Below are positions 10,828 through 19,750 of a DNA stretch of 64,000 nucleotides, piece by piece (position 1 is the first letter of the stretch; each line of letters starts with the position of its first letter). The translations under genes were made by a program, and so were the position numbers. Source of the stretch: Caecibacteroides pullorum (lineage in GTDB: Bacteria; Bacteroidota; Bacteroidia; Bacteroidales; Bacteroidaceae); the NCBI RefSeq assembly GCF_019239235.1, contig NZ_JAAZTS010000002.1, positions 1-64,000 of the forward strand. The letters are read 5' to 3'. The notes beneath the pieces were generated by a model that had not been told where the DNA came from, made no database searches, and was given only the letters and a program-made list of their open reading frames with translations.

Positions 10828-11234
10828 AAAAATGTATACATACTCGTTGATTGACTAAAATGAGTATTCTTTATAAAGACGAACTGAAAAGAAAAACCTA
10901 ACCTTGTTTTTGCTTTTTTTTTGAGATAAATCTCAAAACACTGAAAAACAGTACTTGAGAGGTTGCTTAAATTATGTTCTTATTAGTTTTGTATAATCCT
11001 TAACTCTATGGTGCTAGTCCTGACCTTTGTATTTATAGAGTGAAGGTTGGAACGAAAAAAATGGAAGCATAAATCATATTTTATCATTGTAGAAAAATAG
11101 ACAGAACTGATTGCTTGGGATATAGGCGAGGATGTAAATCTTGCAGAAGATTTGTCGATAATGGATATTCTTTTTTCTTTTATTAGTATTTTTGCGGGTA
11201 TATTAGTGTGCCTTCAAGCAATATTAGTAAAGAT
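10828..11234. other. Divergent intergenic region, about 400 bp
   Basis: Region between two divergent genes, AT-rich and without a convincing open frame. It holds a 15-base word, AGTCCTGACCTTTGT (about 11016-11030), that also occurs at about 212-226 near the start of the window; GACCTTTG inside it is one base from the TAnnTTTG promoter box, so the repeat may be promoter-related. No clear -7 box for the ligase-like gene was found. Confidence 0.4.
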
Positions 11235-12104
11235 ATGGAAATGAAAAATAAAATGTTGTGGAAGAACATCGGCCGATTAGTAGTGGATATTCTGCTGTTT
11301 TATGTGATAGGGACGTTGATAACGATGTTTTTGTGCGTTCCTCTTTTCCTGATACAGAAAGCATTGGGGATGGAGATGCAGGAAGGCAGTTTGCCTTCTT
11401 TCTTCCTGGAAAGGTTGCTGATGCTGGTCGGTTATCTGAGTGCGGCAATATTAGTGCTACGTTGGCGCAAACTACCTTTATCGCTGCTGGGAATGTCTTT
11501 GAGAGGACGGGGAAAAGACTTGCTGGCTGGATTGGGGGTAGCGGTGTTGCTGTATGCCGTTGGGTTTGGTACATCGCTCCTCATGGGGACTGTTGAAATA
11601 GCGAGTGTACAGTGGATACCTCGTGACTTGCTGGGAACGTTGCTGTTCTTCCTGCTGGTAGCCGTCACGGAGGAGGTGATGCTGCGTGGCTTTGTGCTGG
11701 GACGAATGCTTTCGGCAGGCATGAATCGTTTTGTGGCGCTGTTCTTGTCGTCGGCTCTTTTCTCAGCCATGCATTTGTTCAATCCCAATTTTGCACTCTT
11801 GCCGTTTGTCAACATCCTGCTGGCAGGTTGTCTGCTGGGAGCATCCTTCCTGTATACACGTAACTTGTGTTTTCCTGTCGTGCTGCACTGGTTCTGGAAC
11901 TGGCTGCAAGGCCCTGTGCTGGGTTATGAGGTTAGCGGAATGGACAGCGGTGAAACTTTGCTGACCCTCCGTTTGACGGGCAGTGACCTGCTGACAGGAG
12001 GCAGCTTCGGTTTCGAAGGCTCGCTGCTTTGCACCGTTCTGCTTGTTGTCGGTACACTGGCCATCGTCGGTTATTATGAACGGCGCGGCAGGAAGGAGGC
12101 TTAG
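11235..12104 (+). CDS. CPBP-family intramembrane metalloprotease
   Basis: Polytopic membrane protein with the three CPBP (Abi/CAAX-like protease) motifs in order: EEVMLRGF (EExxxR), FSAMHLF (FxxxH) and VLHWFWNW (HxxxN/W). About eight hydrophobic segments surround them. Family members are glutamate/metal-dependent intramembrane proteases; some give bacteriocin immunity, most are uncharacterised. I take the ATG at 11235 (MEMKNKMLWKN) as start; a GTG at 11208 in the same frame would add nine residues with no supporting signal. Its TAG stop overlaps the tex stop on the other strand by three bases (12101-12104). Confidence 0.85.
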   Translation: MEMKNKMLWKNIGRLVVDILLFYVIGTLITMFLCVPLFLIQKALGMEMQEGSLPSFFLERLLMLVGYLSAAILVLRWRKLPLSLLGMSLRGRGKDLLAGLGVAVLLYAVGFGTSLLMGTVEIASVQWIPRDLLGTLLFFLLVAVTEEVMLRGFVLGRMLSAGMNRFVALFLSSALFSAMHLFNPNFALLPFVNILLAGCLLGASFLYTRNLCFPVVLHWFWNWLQGPVLGYEVSGMDSGETLLTLRLTGSDLLTGGSFGFEGSLLCTVLLVVGTLAIVGYYERRGRKEA

Positions 12105-14245
12105 AGTCCTTCCTGCGATACGCCGCGCAGGGTCAGTTGAATGCGCTTACGTTCGGTGTCAATGCCCAGTACGCGTACCCTGACGTGCTGATGGATGGAC
12201 ACTACTTCGTTGGGATCACTGATGTAGCGGTCGGCCAGCTGGGAGAGGTGTATCAGGCCGTTTTCCTTGATGCCGATGTCTACGAAGGCACCGAAGTTGG
12301 TGATGTTGCCCACGATGCCGGGCAGCTCCATGCCTTCACGCAGATCGTCCAGCGTACGGACGTTCGGATCGAATTCGAACACCTTGATAGGGCCTCGTGG
12401 GTCGCGTCCGGGCTTGTCCAGTTCCTGAAGGATATCTTTGAGGGTAGGCATGCCGACAGTGTCCGTCAGGTAGCGTTCGGGCTGGATGCGTAGGCGCAGC
12501 TGTTTGTCGGCTATTAGTTCGCTGACGGTGCAGCCCAGGTCTTTGGCCATCTGTTCCACGATGCCGTAGCTTTCAGGATGGACGGCCGTGTTGTCCAGCG
12601 GGTTCTTGGCATCGGGAATGCGCAGGAAGCCGGCACACTGTTCGAAAGCTTTGGTGCCCATGCGGGGCACCTTCAGCAGGTCGCGGCGCGAAGCAAAGGG
12701 CCCATGCTCGGCACGATAGCTGACGATGTTTTGCGCCAGCTGTGGTCCGAGGCCCGATATGTAGGTCAGCAGGTGGCTGCTGGCTGTATTCAGATTAACC
12801 CCCACCAGATTCACACAACTTTCTACTGTCTGGTCAAGCGATTTCTTTAGTTTAGTCTGGTCTACATCGTGCTGATACTGGCCCACGCCGATGGACTTCG
12901 GGTCTATCTTTACCAGTTCGGCCAGTGGATCCATGAGGCGGCGGGCGATGGAGACCGCACCGCGAACGGTGACGTCGTAGTCGGGAAATTCTTCACGGGC
13001 CAGCTTGGAGGCCGAATAGATGGAAGCACCCTGTTCGCTGACAACGAATATCTGCATATCGCGGTCGAAACGCAAGTGCTTCAGGAAGTCTTCCGTCTCA
13101 CGGCTGGCCGTACCGTTGCCGATGGCCATGGCTTCGATGCGGTAAGCTTCCACCATTTTCTGTATCTTCTGTGCCGCTTCTTTAGGCTTGCTGACGGGTG
13201 GGTGAGGGTAAATGTTCTCGTTGTGAAGCAGGTTGCCCTGAGCATCGAGACATACCACTTTGCAACCTGTACGGAAACCGGGATCGATACCCATGACACG
13301 CTTTTGTCCCAGCGGGGAGGCCAGGAGCAACTGGCGCAGGTTGGCGGCAAAGACGCGGATGGCTTCGTCGTCGGCCCGTTCCTTGCTGCTGGCGGCAAAT
13401 TCGGTTTCGATAGAAGGCTTCAGCAGGCGTTTGTAGGCATCCTGTACGGCTTCGGCCACGTAGCGGCTGCAAGCATTGTTGCCCCGTACGTACTGACGTT
13501 CGAGGCGCTCCAGGCAGGTGTCGTCCTCGTCGGGGGCGATGCTCACTTTGAGTACGCCTTCCGCCTCGGCACGGCGCATGGCCAGCAGGCGGTGGGAACT
13601 GCAACGCTTCAATGGGTCGGCCACGTCGAAGTAGTCGCGGTAGTTGGCTGCTTCGGCTTCTTTCCCCTTCACCACGCGGGCGGTGATGACGGCACGACGG
13701 TCGAAGGTTGTGCGGACGGTCTGTCGCGAGCGTTCGTCTTCGCTCACCTGTTCGGCTATGATGTCGCAGGCTCCTTTCAGGGCTTCTTCTACGCTCTTCA
13801 CGTCGCCCTTGACGTAACTCTTTGCCTGTCGGTCGGGAGCTGGGTCCTTTTGTAGCATCAGTAGGGTGGCCAGTGGCGTGAGGCCTTTCTGTCGGGCCAT
13901 TTCGGCACGAGTTTTTCGTTTGGGTTTGTAGGGCAGGTAGAGGTCCTCCAGCTCGGTGTTGTCCCAGGTGCTTTCGATACGTTGCTTCAATGCGTCGGTC
14001 AGCTTACCTTGCGCTTCGATGGTTGTCAGGATGGTTTCCTTTCGGCGTTCCGTTTCTTTCAGTTTCTCGTAGCGGTCGCGGATGCTTTCTATCTGCACCT
14101 CGTCCAGTCCGCCGGTAGCTTCCTTGCGGTAGCGGCTGATGAAGGGGATGGTGGCTCCGTCGTCCAGCAGGGCGAGGGTTTGGCGCACCTGCTTGTCTGT
14201 CAGTCCAAGCGAGGTGGCTATCAGGTGGGGGAACAGGTCGTTCAT
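12101..14245 (-). CDS. tex: Tex-type RNA-binding transcription accessory protein
   Basis: A 714-residue protein of the Tex/Spt6-like family. In order: N-terminal helical Tex_N region (FISRYRKEATGGLDEVQI, the family's hallmark); a YqgF/RNase H-like domain at about 320-450 (VMGIDPGFRTGCKVVCLD); helix-hairpin-helix elements (TYISGLGPQLAQNIVSYR; FLRIPDAKNPLDNTAVHPE); and a C-terminal S1 RNA-binding domain (GIVGNITNFGAFVDIGIKENGLIHLS). Length is slightly below the usual 750-780. Tex binds nucleic acid and RNA polymerase and affects transcription in several bacteria. It has its own promoter at 14284 and is transcribed alone. Confidence 0.95.
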   Translation of the reverse strand: MNDLFPHLIATSLGLTDKQVRQTLALLDDGATIPFISRYRKEATGGLDEVQIESIRDRYEKLKETERRKETILTTIEAQGKLTDALKQRIESTWDNTELEDLYLPYKPKRKTRAEMARQKGLTPLATLLMLQKDPAPDRQAKSYVKGDVKSVEEALKGACDIIAEQVSEDERSRQTVRTTFDRRAVITARVVKGKEAEAANYRDYFDVADPLKRCSSHRLLAMRRAEAEGVLKVSIAPDEDDTCLERLERQYVRGNNACSRYVAEAVQDAYKRLLKPSIETEFAASSKERADDEAIRVFAANLRQLLLASPLGQKRVMGIDPGFRTGCKVVCLDAQGNLLHNENIYPHPPVSKPKEAAQKIQKMVEAYRIEAMAIGNGTASRETEDFLKHLRFDRDMQIFVVSEQGASIYSASKLAREEFPDYDVTVRGAVSIARRLMDPLAELVKIDPKSIGVGQYQHDVDQTKLKKSLDQTVESCVNLVGVNLNTASSHLLTYISGLGPQLAQNIVSYRAEHGPFASRRDLLKVPRMGTKAFEQCAGFLRIPDAKNPLDNTAVHPESYGIVEQMAKDLGCTVSELIADKQLRLRIQPERYLTDTVGMPTLKDILQELDKPGRDPRGPIKVFEFDPNVRTLDDLREGMELPGIVGNITNFGAFVDIGIKENGLIHLSQLADRYISDPNEVVSIHQHVRVRVLGIDTERKRIQLTLRGVSQEGL

Positions 14246-14283
14246 ATCATTGGATGTCTTTTTTTAATAAAATGATTGGTGGG

Positions 14284-14291
14284 CAAAGATA
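14284..14291 (-). promoter_or_regulatory. -7 box for tex
   Basis: Reads TATCTTTG on the minus strand, 39 bases before the tex ATG at 14245. Confidence 0.6.
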
Positions 14292-14452
14292 GTTCAAACG
14301 TAGAGAAGCACAAAAAGAAAACAGTGTTTTCGGCAGCGGATTGCACTGTTTTCCCTGTGCGAAACCAGCCATTTCCTGTTCGAAAGGCTGAAGACCGCTG
14401 AAAGTTAAAATTTGTAGTGAAAACATTCGATTGGCTTATTTTTATATGATTT

Positions 14453-14484
14453 TTTGGGAAATGGATGAAAAAATCCTACCTTAG
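14453..14484 (+). promoter_or_regulatory. Promoter of the GNAT / IbrA / IbrB operon
   Basis: A TTTG -33 element (14453-14456) is followed after 20 bases by TACCTTAG (14477-14484), which differs from TAnnTTTG at one base. The first gene starts 48 bases downstream. Spacing is right for a Bacteroidales sigma-ABfr promoter. Confidence 0.5.
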
Positions 14485-14532
14485 CCTCGTAGATAAGCAT
14501 TTTCTCGTTTAGGAGTATATCAAAAGCTTTTT

Positions 14533-14931
14533 ATGGATAAGATATTGGAATTTGAAGGACTGGATGCAGCACTGTATCCATGTGTCGGTCCTTTGGTAAT
14601 GGATCCTGCTGTCTTGAAGCAAAACTATAATTTCCCTTTCCGCACCACTCAGGCTTACCGTTGGTTTGTCGCTGTGAATGGGGAAGAAGTGGTCGGCTTT
14701 ATTCCGGTAGAGCGTCGGAAGAGCGGTTGGATTATGAACAATTACTATATCAAGGGACGTGACGAAACGGTGTTGGAAGCTTTGTTGCAAAGGATCATGG
14801 CTGTTGCGGCAGAAGAGAAGTGCACGTTGACGGCCATCAGCTTTCTGGAGGATCGAGATGTCTTTTGTCGATTGGGATTCGAGGAAGTGAATGTGTGGAA
14901 GCGCTATGTGAAAATGGTAAAGAACGGATAA
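14533..14931 (+). CDS. GNAT-like N-acetyltransferase-fold protein
   Basis: A 132-residue soluble protein with the pattern of a small GNAT: beta strands RWFVAVNGEEVVGFIPVE and WIMNNYYIKGRDETVLEALL, a helix with little of the usual acetyl-CoA R/QxxGxG/A loop, and the closing element VFCRLGFEEVNVWKRYVK (the 'YexlGFe' region). It opens a three-gene operon with IbrA-like and IbrB-like proteins, 12 bases upstream of the former, so it probably works with them. The loss of a clear cofactor loop makes catalytic activity uncertain. Confidence 0.6.
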   Translation: MDKILEFEGLDAALYPCVGPLVMDPAVLKQNYNFPFRTTQAYRWFVAVNGEEVVGFIPVERRKSGWIMNNYYIKGRDETVLEALLQRIMAVAAEEKCTLTAISFLEDRDVFCRLGFEEVNVWKRYVKMVKNG

Positions 14932-14943
14932 CACGGAGGGAGT

Positions 14944-16245
14944 ATGGGAAGTAGTACATGTGGAAAAAACGTATATGAATTGGCACAAGAACGCTTGAAG
15001 ATTGTCTTTGAGGATTTTGACAACGTCTGTGTGTCGTTTTCGGGTGGAAAGGACAGTGGTGTCTTGCTCAACCTTTGTATCGACTATATTCGTCGGAACA
15101 ATCTGAAGCGAAAGCTCTGTGTATTCCATATCGACTACGAGATTCAGTATTCGGTAACCATCGATTATGTGAATCGCATGCTGGAGGCCAACAAGGACAT
15201 TCTGGATGTTTACCGCATCTGTGTCCCTGTCAAGGTTTCCACCTGTACGTCTATGTATCAGGCTTTCTGGCGTCCCTGGGACGATGAGATGAAAGATTTG
15301 TGGGTGCGTCAGAAGCCTCCCGGCTGCTATAACAAGGAAGATTTCGATTTCTATGATGAGAACATGTGGGACTACGAGTTTCAGATGCACTTTGCCCAAT
15401 GGCTTCATGAACGGAAAAAGGCTACGCGTTCCTGTTACATGATCGGCATTCGCACACAGGAAAGTTTCAGCCGTTGGCGTTGCATTCACCTGGCCCGCAA
15501 GTATCAGATGTACCACACCTATCGCTGGACTTCCAAGATCGGCATCGATATCTTCAATGCCTATCCCATTTTCGACTGGAAGACGACCGATATCTGGGTA
15601 GCTAACGGAAAATTTGGTTTCGACTACAACAAGCTTTACGACCTTTATTATAAGGCCGGAATCAACATCGAACGCCAGCGTGTGGCCAGTCCTTTCCTGG
15701 GTGAAGCGCAGGAAAGCCTCAGGCTCTATCAGGTCATCGATCCCAATACATGGGGCAAGATGATCTGTCGCGTGAACGGTGTGCAATTCGCTGGCATCTA
15801 CGGCAACACACGGGCCATGGGTACAGGTCATAAGGTCAATCTTCCCAAAGGACATACCTGGAAGTCGTACATGCAGTTCCTGCTTTCCACGCTTCCCGAG
15901 CCTACCCGCCGCAATTACCTGAACAAGCTGACGGTCAGCATCGAGTTCTGGAGGAAGAAAGGAGGTTGCCTGAGCGATGAAACTATCCAGAAACTCCGCG
16001 ATCTGAATATCCCCATCGAGGTGGGAGGAAAGTCCAATTACAAGACTCGGAAAAAGCCGGTTCGCATGGAGTATCTGGACGATATCAACATCCGTGAGTT
16101 CCGTGAGATTCCTACCTACAAGCGGGTATGTATCTGCATACTCAAGAATGATCATATCTGCAAATACATGGGCTTTTCCATCAACAAGGAAGATGCTTAC
16201 AAGAGAGACAAAATAATGGAAGAATTTAAAAATATGATGCTATGA
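14944..16245 (+). CDS. IbrA-like phosphoadenosine phosphosulfate reductase-family protein (DUF3440)
   Basis: A 433-residue cytoplasmic protein of the PAPS reductase / PP-loop superfamily. The P-loop VSFSGGKDSGVLLNL sits at about 30-45; the rest follows the long IbrA/DUF3440 form, with RTQESFSRWR and YNKEDFDFYDENMWDYEF in the middle and a C-terminal basic region. E. coli IbrA, together with IbrB, regulates immunoglobulin-binding surface proteins, but the reaction is unknown; the adenylyl/sulfur chemistry of the fold is only inferred. The next gene (IbrB-like) overlaps its stop by four bases (ATGA), indicating translational coupling and a shared job. Confidence 0.85.
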   Translation: MGSSTCGKNVYELAQERLKIVFEDFDNVCVSFSGGKDSGVLLNLCIDYIRRNNLKRKLCVFHIDYEIQYSVTIDYVNRMLEANKDILDVYRICVPVKVSTCTSMYQAFWRPWDDEMKDLWVRQKPPGCYNKEDFDFYDENMWDYEFQMHFAQWLHERKKATRSCYMIGIRTQESFSRWRCIHLARKYQMYHTYRWTSKIGIDIFNAYPIFDWKTTDIWVANGKFGFDYNKLYDLYYKAGINIERQRVASPFLGEAQESLRLYQVIDPNTWGKMICRVNGVQFAGIYGNTRAMGTGHKVNLPKGHTWKSYMQFLLSTLPEPTRRNYLNKLTVSIEFWRKKGGCLSDETIQKLRDLNIPIEVGGKSNYKTRKKPVRMEYLDDINIREFREIPTYKRVCICILKNDHICKYMGFSINKEDAYKRDKIMEEFKNMML

Positions 16246-16805
16246 GTGACGAATATATGAGTCCTGTCTATGCCGTCGAGGCCGTTCCGGTGGAGAAAGT
16301 GGAGGCCAACAATTACAATCCCAACGTCGTGGCTCCACCTGAGATGAAGCTGCTCGAACTTTCTATTTGGGAAGACGGATTTACCATGCCCTGTGTGTGC
16401 TATTATGACTCCGAACGGGACGTTTACATCATTGTGGACGGTTTCCACCGCTATCAGGTACTGAAGACGTCCAAGCGCATTTATGAGCGCGAGAAGGGCT
16501 TGCTTCCCGTGGTAGTTATCGACAAGGATATGTCCAACCGAATGGCTTCCACCATCCGCCACAATCGTGCCCGTGGTACCCACAACATCGAACTGATGTC
16601 CGATATTGTGGCCGAGCTCGACCGTATTGGCATGACGGACGAATGGATTATGAAGAACATCGGTATGGACCGCGACGAAGTGCTCCGCCTGAAGCAGATT
16701 TCCGGTCTTGCAGCTCTCTTTGCCGACAAGGATTTCAGCATTCCCGGTAAGATCGAAACCGAGGAACAGGCCAGCATGGCCGACTACAATTTCTCGGAAG
16801 ATTGA
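16242..16805 (+). CDS. IbrB-like ParB/sulfiredoxin-fold protein
   Basis: A 187-residue protein with an N-terminal ParB/Srx-type domain (VEKVEANNYNPNVVAPPEMK, then IIVDGFHRYQVLK, equivalent to the ParB 'GxxRxxA' box, near residue 70) and a helical C-terminal half with a possible helix-turn-helix (MTDEWIMKNIGMDRDEVLRLKQ). This matches IbrB, the usual partner of IbrA. It starts inside the last codon of the IbrA-like gene, so the pair is translationally coupled. It converges with addB, with only six bases between the stops. ParB-fold proteins of this type can be nucleases, NTPases or DNA-binding; which applies is not known. Confidence 0.8.
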   Translation: MSDEYMSPVYAVEAVPVEKVEANNYNPNVVAPPEMKLLELSIWEDGFTMPCVCYYDSERDVYIIVDGFHRYQVLKTSKRIYEREKGLLPVVVIDKDMSNRMASTIRHNRARGTHNIELMSDIVAELDRIGMTDEWIMKNIGMDRDEVLRLKQISGLAALFADKDFSIPGKIETEEQASMADYNFSED

Positions 16806-16811
16806 CGTTCT

Positions 16812-19706
16812 TTATCGCCTGCACAGACGCCTGAAGTCACAGTATTCACACTGCCGTGTCTGTTCTGTCTGATCGAATGGCGTATGCAGGCTGAATATTT
16901 CTTCCAGTAGTTGCTGAAGCCTTTCGCGGAATTCATCTTCGTAGAAGCTGAAGTTGTTCACGGGCTGTTTCGGTTGGCGTGCCGCTCCCATTTCGATGAC
17001 CGGTGAGTAAGTGTCCTGCGCAGCCCGGTGGATGTAGAGCAGGGCAGGAGCCACTTTCTTCGCCTGTTTGCGGCAAAGGATGGCTGCATACAGGAATGTC
17101 TGGAAAATGTAGTTGGGTCTTCCCTCTGCCGGAGTGAACAGTTGGGTTATGTTTTCCGGTGTCTTGGGCGCTCCTCCCGTCTTGTAGTCCACGATGCGCA
17201 GGGTGTCATCCTTGCTGTCCATGCGGTCGATGGTTCCACCGATCTGTATCTTCAGTTTTCCGGCTGGTGTGTCTATTTCCATTACCTCTTTCACCTCCTG
17301 TTCCATGCCTTCCATGCTGAAGGGGGCATAGTTCAGGTCGTTGCGCAGCAACTGCCGCAGGTACGAGGCAATCACCCGTGCGTGTATCAGTTGCGTACCG
17401 TTGTATTCCGGTTGTTCCTCTTCCGGTACGTGGAAGAATTCTTCCTTGAATGCCCGGTCCACGTATCCCTGTAGTTTCACTTCATTCTTTAGCAGCCGTT
17501 CCAGGTCTTCTTTGCGGATTTCCTTTCCGTGTTCTGTCAGTTCGGTGTACACCAGTTCTGCCGAACGGTGGAAAATGGTGCCGAACAGGGCCGAGTCTAT
17601 CTCCGCCGTTACCTCTTCGGGCAGTTTCAGCCCTGCTACATAACGGTAGTAGAAGCGCAGCCGGCAGTCCAGGTACGTATTCAGTGCCGAGGGCGAGAAG
17701 AAAGCTTTCGGATGCTTTTCCACGTTGTATCGTTGACACATCCGTTCCACCATTTCTTCGGTCTTTTCCACACGGATCGTCCGTTCTGCCTGGGGCGATT
17801 GCCCTGCTTCCAGATACTCCCGTCGGATTTCATGCGGCCATTCCACCAGAAACTGCAGCATGAAGCGCGACATCTCTCCCCGGTTCAGTCCGTCGGTCGA
17901 TGTGTTGTACATCAGCGTCACGTTCTCCGCCCGTTGCATCAGGCGGTAGAAGTAATAGGCATACACGGCATTCTTGTGTTCGATGGTTGTCATGCCAAAT
18001 GCCTTGCGCAGGTTGTAGGGGATGAACGACGATTCGCCTCCCGCCTTGGGCAGTTGTCCTTCGTTGAGCGACAGCACAATCAGGTTTTTAAAGTCCAGGT
18101 TTCTCGTTTCCAGTACGCCCATTACCTGCATGCCGATGGCCGGTTCGCCGTGGAAGGGAATGTTGGCTGCCGTCAGCAGGCGGTTCATCAGCCGTTTCAG
18201 GGTACCTGTCCGCACTCCTTCCAGCTCACCCGTCTCCAGCAGATTCAGCAGGCGGTTCACGAGGGTATAGCTTTTGAAGAGTGATTCCCGGTACAGTTGT
18301 CCGAAGATGTCTTTTCCTTCCTCTTCCGGCTCGTTCCGATACAGGACCGATACGTCTTTGATCCGTTCCGTCAGCCAGGTACAGAGGGCTTTCTGTCCGT
18401 TCTGCGGAGTGAACACCTGTTCCAGGAACGCGTCTGCCTTCAGTTCCGAGGGCAGGGGATAGAAGCGGTTGTCTTTTGTCAGTCTCCGTTCCAGCTTTTC
18501 AGCTTCGGCCGACAACTGTCTGACGTACGGATGCTTCAGTACCGCCATCACCGCTTCGTAGACGTAGCGTCCGCTGTCTGCCCGGTAACCGTCGGTCTGG
18601 AGTTCTGTCAGGGCGTTGATGTAGCTGTACACCGGTGTCTGTGCTAGGGGGAAACCCATGGTGATGTTCACGTCCTTCACCTCTTCGGGCAGGGTGTGAA
18701 GCACGGGCACAAGCATAGCCTCGTTGCACAGCACCACGGCATTCTCCTTCTGTTGTGCTCCCTCCGGCAGTTCCAGTCCCTTCATCCATTGGGGCAAGAA
18801 GCGTGCCTGTGCGTTTTCCGTAGGTGCCGAGAGGAAACGTATCTGCTTGGGCCGGCTCATTACGTCCAGACAGCTTTCCGGCAGCTGGTTCGGAAACAGT
18901 TTCAGGTTGCGCAGGATAAACTCGCCGGCTTCGTGCTTGTAGGGCGGATTGGCTTCGGACGGACGTCGGGTGTAGAACACGTCGTAGTCCCAGTAGAACC
19001 AGGCCTTTCCAGCCTCTTGCAGGCGCAGGAAGAACGCCTGTTCCACCCGGTTCAGTACGTTGAAGCCTACGAACACATAGCGGTCGTAGTCCAGCCGTTG
19101 CGTGTTCAGTTCCTCCATCACCTGGCGGTACATCATGCCCTCGTAGGCAATGCCCAGCTCCGCCAGCCGTTTGCGGTAGTGCCGGTAGATGTCTCCCAGC
19201 TTGTCCCACAAGCTGATGAATTTTTCCTTCAGTTCCGTCCGCTTCTCGATGGAGAAGTTTCGGAAGAATTCCTGTATTGCCTCCTCCTGTTCCTGACTCA
19301 GGTAGTCGGGGATGTCCATGATGTTCTTCAGATCCTGCAGGTTGCCGAAGAGCCGGTCTGCGTCCACCAGGTTCTTATCTACATCGTCAAAGTCACTGAT
19401 CAGCAGCTCTCCCCAGAAGTAGAAGTCGTCCAATGTCTCTTCGCTTTTCGTTTCTTCGCGGAACACCCGGTAGAGTTCACACACCAGCCGGATGGGATCT
19501 CCCGCTTTCCAGGGTGACAGTTGGCGGAACAGGTCGCTGATGCTCACGTAGGTTGGCGACCACAGCGGACGGTCGCTTTGTGCGGCCAGCTGTTCGTTGA
19601 AGAACAGGCTTGCTCTTTTGTTTGGGAAGACGACCACCGTCCGGCTCAAGTCGTTTCCTGTTTTCTTATATAGGTCCTGTGCAACCAGTTGCAGAAATGT
19701 TTCCAT
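16812..19706 (-). CDS. addB: AddB-like helicase-nuclease subunit
   Basis: A 964-residue partner of AddA in double-strand-break end resection. N-terminal region has a degenerate helicase motif I (VVVFPNKRASLFFNEQL). The C-terminal part holds the PD-(D/E)XK nuclease: TLRIVDYKTGGAP gives the D...YK catalytic pattern. Four cysteines that in AddB proteins bind an iron-sulfur cluster are present: one in YLDCRLRFYYRYV (about 681) and three at the end in CEYCDFRRLC (953, 956, 962). Length is typical for Bacteroidetes AddB. It follows addA after 44 bases that contain an AT-rich repeat; no new promoter is evident, so I take them as one operon. Confidence 0.88.
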   Translation of the reverse strand: METFLQLVAQDLYKKTGNDLSRTVVVFPNKRASLFFNEQLAAQSDRPLWSPTYVSISDLFRQLSPWKAGDPIRLVCELYRVFREETKSEETLDDFYFWGELLISDFDDVDKNLVDADRLFGNLQDLKNIMDIPDYLSQEQEEAIQEFFRNFSIEKRTELKEKFISLWDKLGDIYRHYRKRLAELGIAYEGMMYRQVMEELNTQRLDYDRYVFVGFNVLNRVEQAFFLRLQEAGKAWFYWDYDVFYTRRPSEANPPYKHEAGEFILRNLKLFPNQLPESCLDVMSRPKQIRFLSAPTENAQARFLPQWMKGLELPEGAQQKENAVVLCNEAMLVPVLHTLPEEVKDVNITMGFPLAQTPVYSYINALTELQTDGYRADSGRYVYEAVMAVLKHPYVRQLSAEAEKLERRLTKDNRFYPLPSELKADAFLEQVFTPQNGQKALCTWLTERIKDVSVLYRNEPEEEGKDIFGQLYRESLFKSYTLVNRLLNLLETGELEGVRTGTLKRLMNRLLTAANIPFHGEPAIGMQVMGVLETRNLDFKNLIVLSLNEGQLPKAGGESSFIPYNLRKAFGMTTIEHKNAVYAYYFYRLMQRAENVTLMYNTSTDGLNRGEMSRFMLQFLVEWPHEIRREYLEAGQSPQAERTIRVEKTEEMVERMCQRYNVEKHPKAFFSPSALNTYLDCRLRFYYRYVAGLKLPEEVTAEIDSALFGTIFHRSAELVYTELTEHGKEIRKEDLERLLKNEVKLQGYVDRAFKEEFFHVPEEEQPEYNGTQLIHARVIASYLRQLLRNDLNYAPFSMEGMEQEVKEVMEIDTPAGKLKIQIGGTIDRMDSKDDTLRIVDYKTGGAPKTPENITQLFTPAEGRPNYIFQTFLYAAILCRKQAKKVAPALLYIHRAAQDTYSPVIEMGAARQPKQPVNNFSFYEDEFRERLQQLLEEIFSLHTPFDQTEQTRQCEYCDFRRLCRR

Positions 19707-19710
19707 AATA

Positions 19711-19746
19711 TGAATTGATAATTGAAAATGGAAAATTGAGAATTAA
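19711..19746. repeat. AATTGA-type AT-rich repeat
   Basis: Between addA and addB lies a run of imperfect units (AATTGATAATTGAAAATGG...AATTGAGAATT). The same family of words recurs at 44501, 45061, 52091, 52471, 52995 and 53049. Here it fills nearly the whole gap between two genes of one operon. Confidence 0.6.
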
Positions 19747-19750
19747 TACC

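Noticed and set aside
14509..16155. A 548-codon open frame on the minus strand
   Set aside because: It lies opposite the GNAT-like and IbrA-like genes, whose motifs (SGGKDS) are clear; the minus frame shows no known pattern and is a by-product of codon use.
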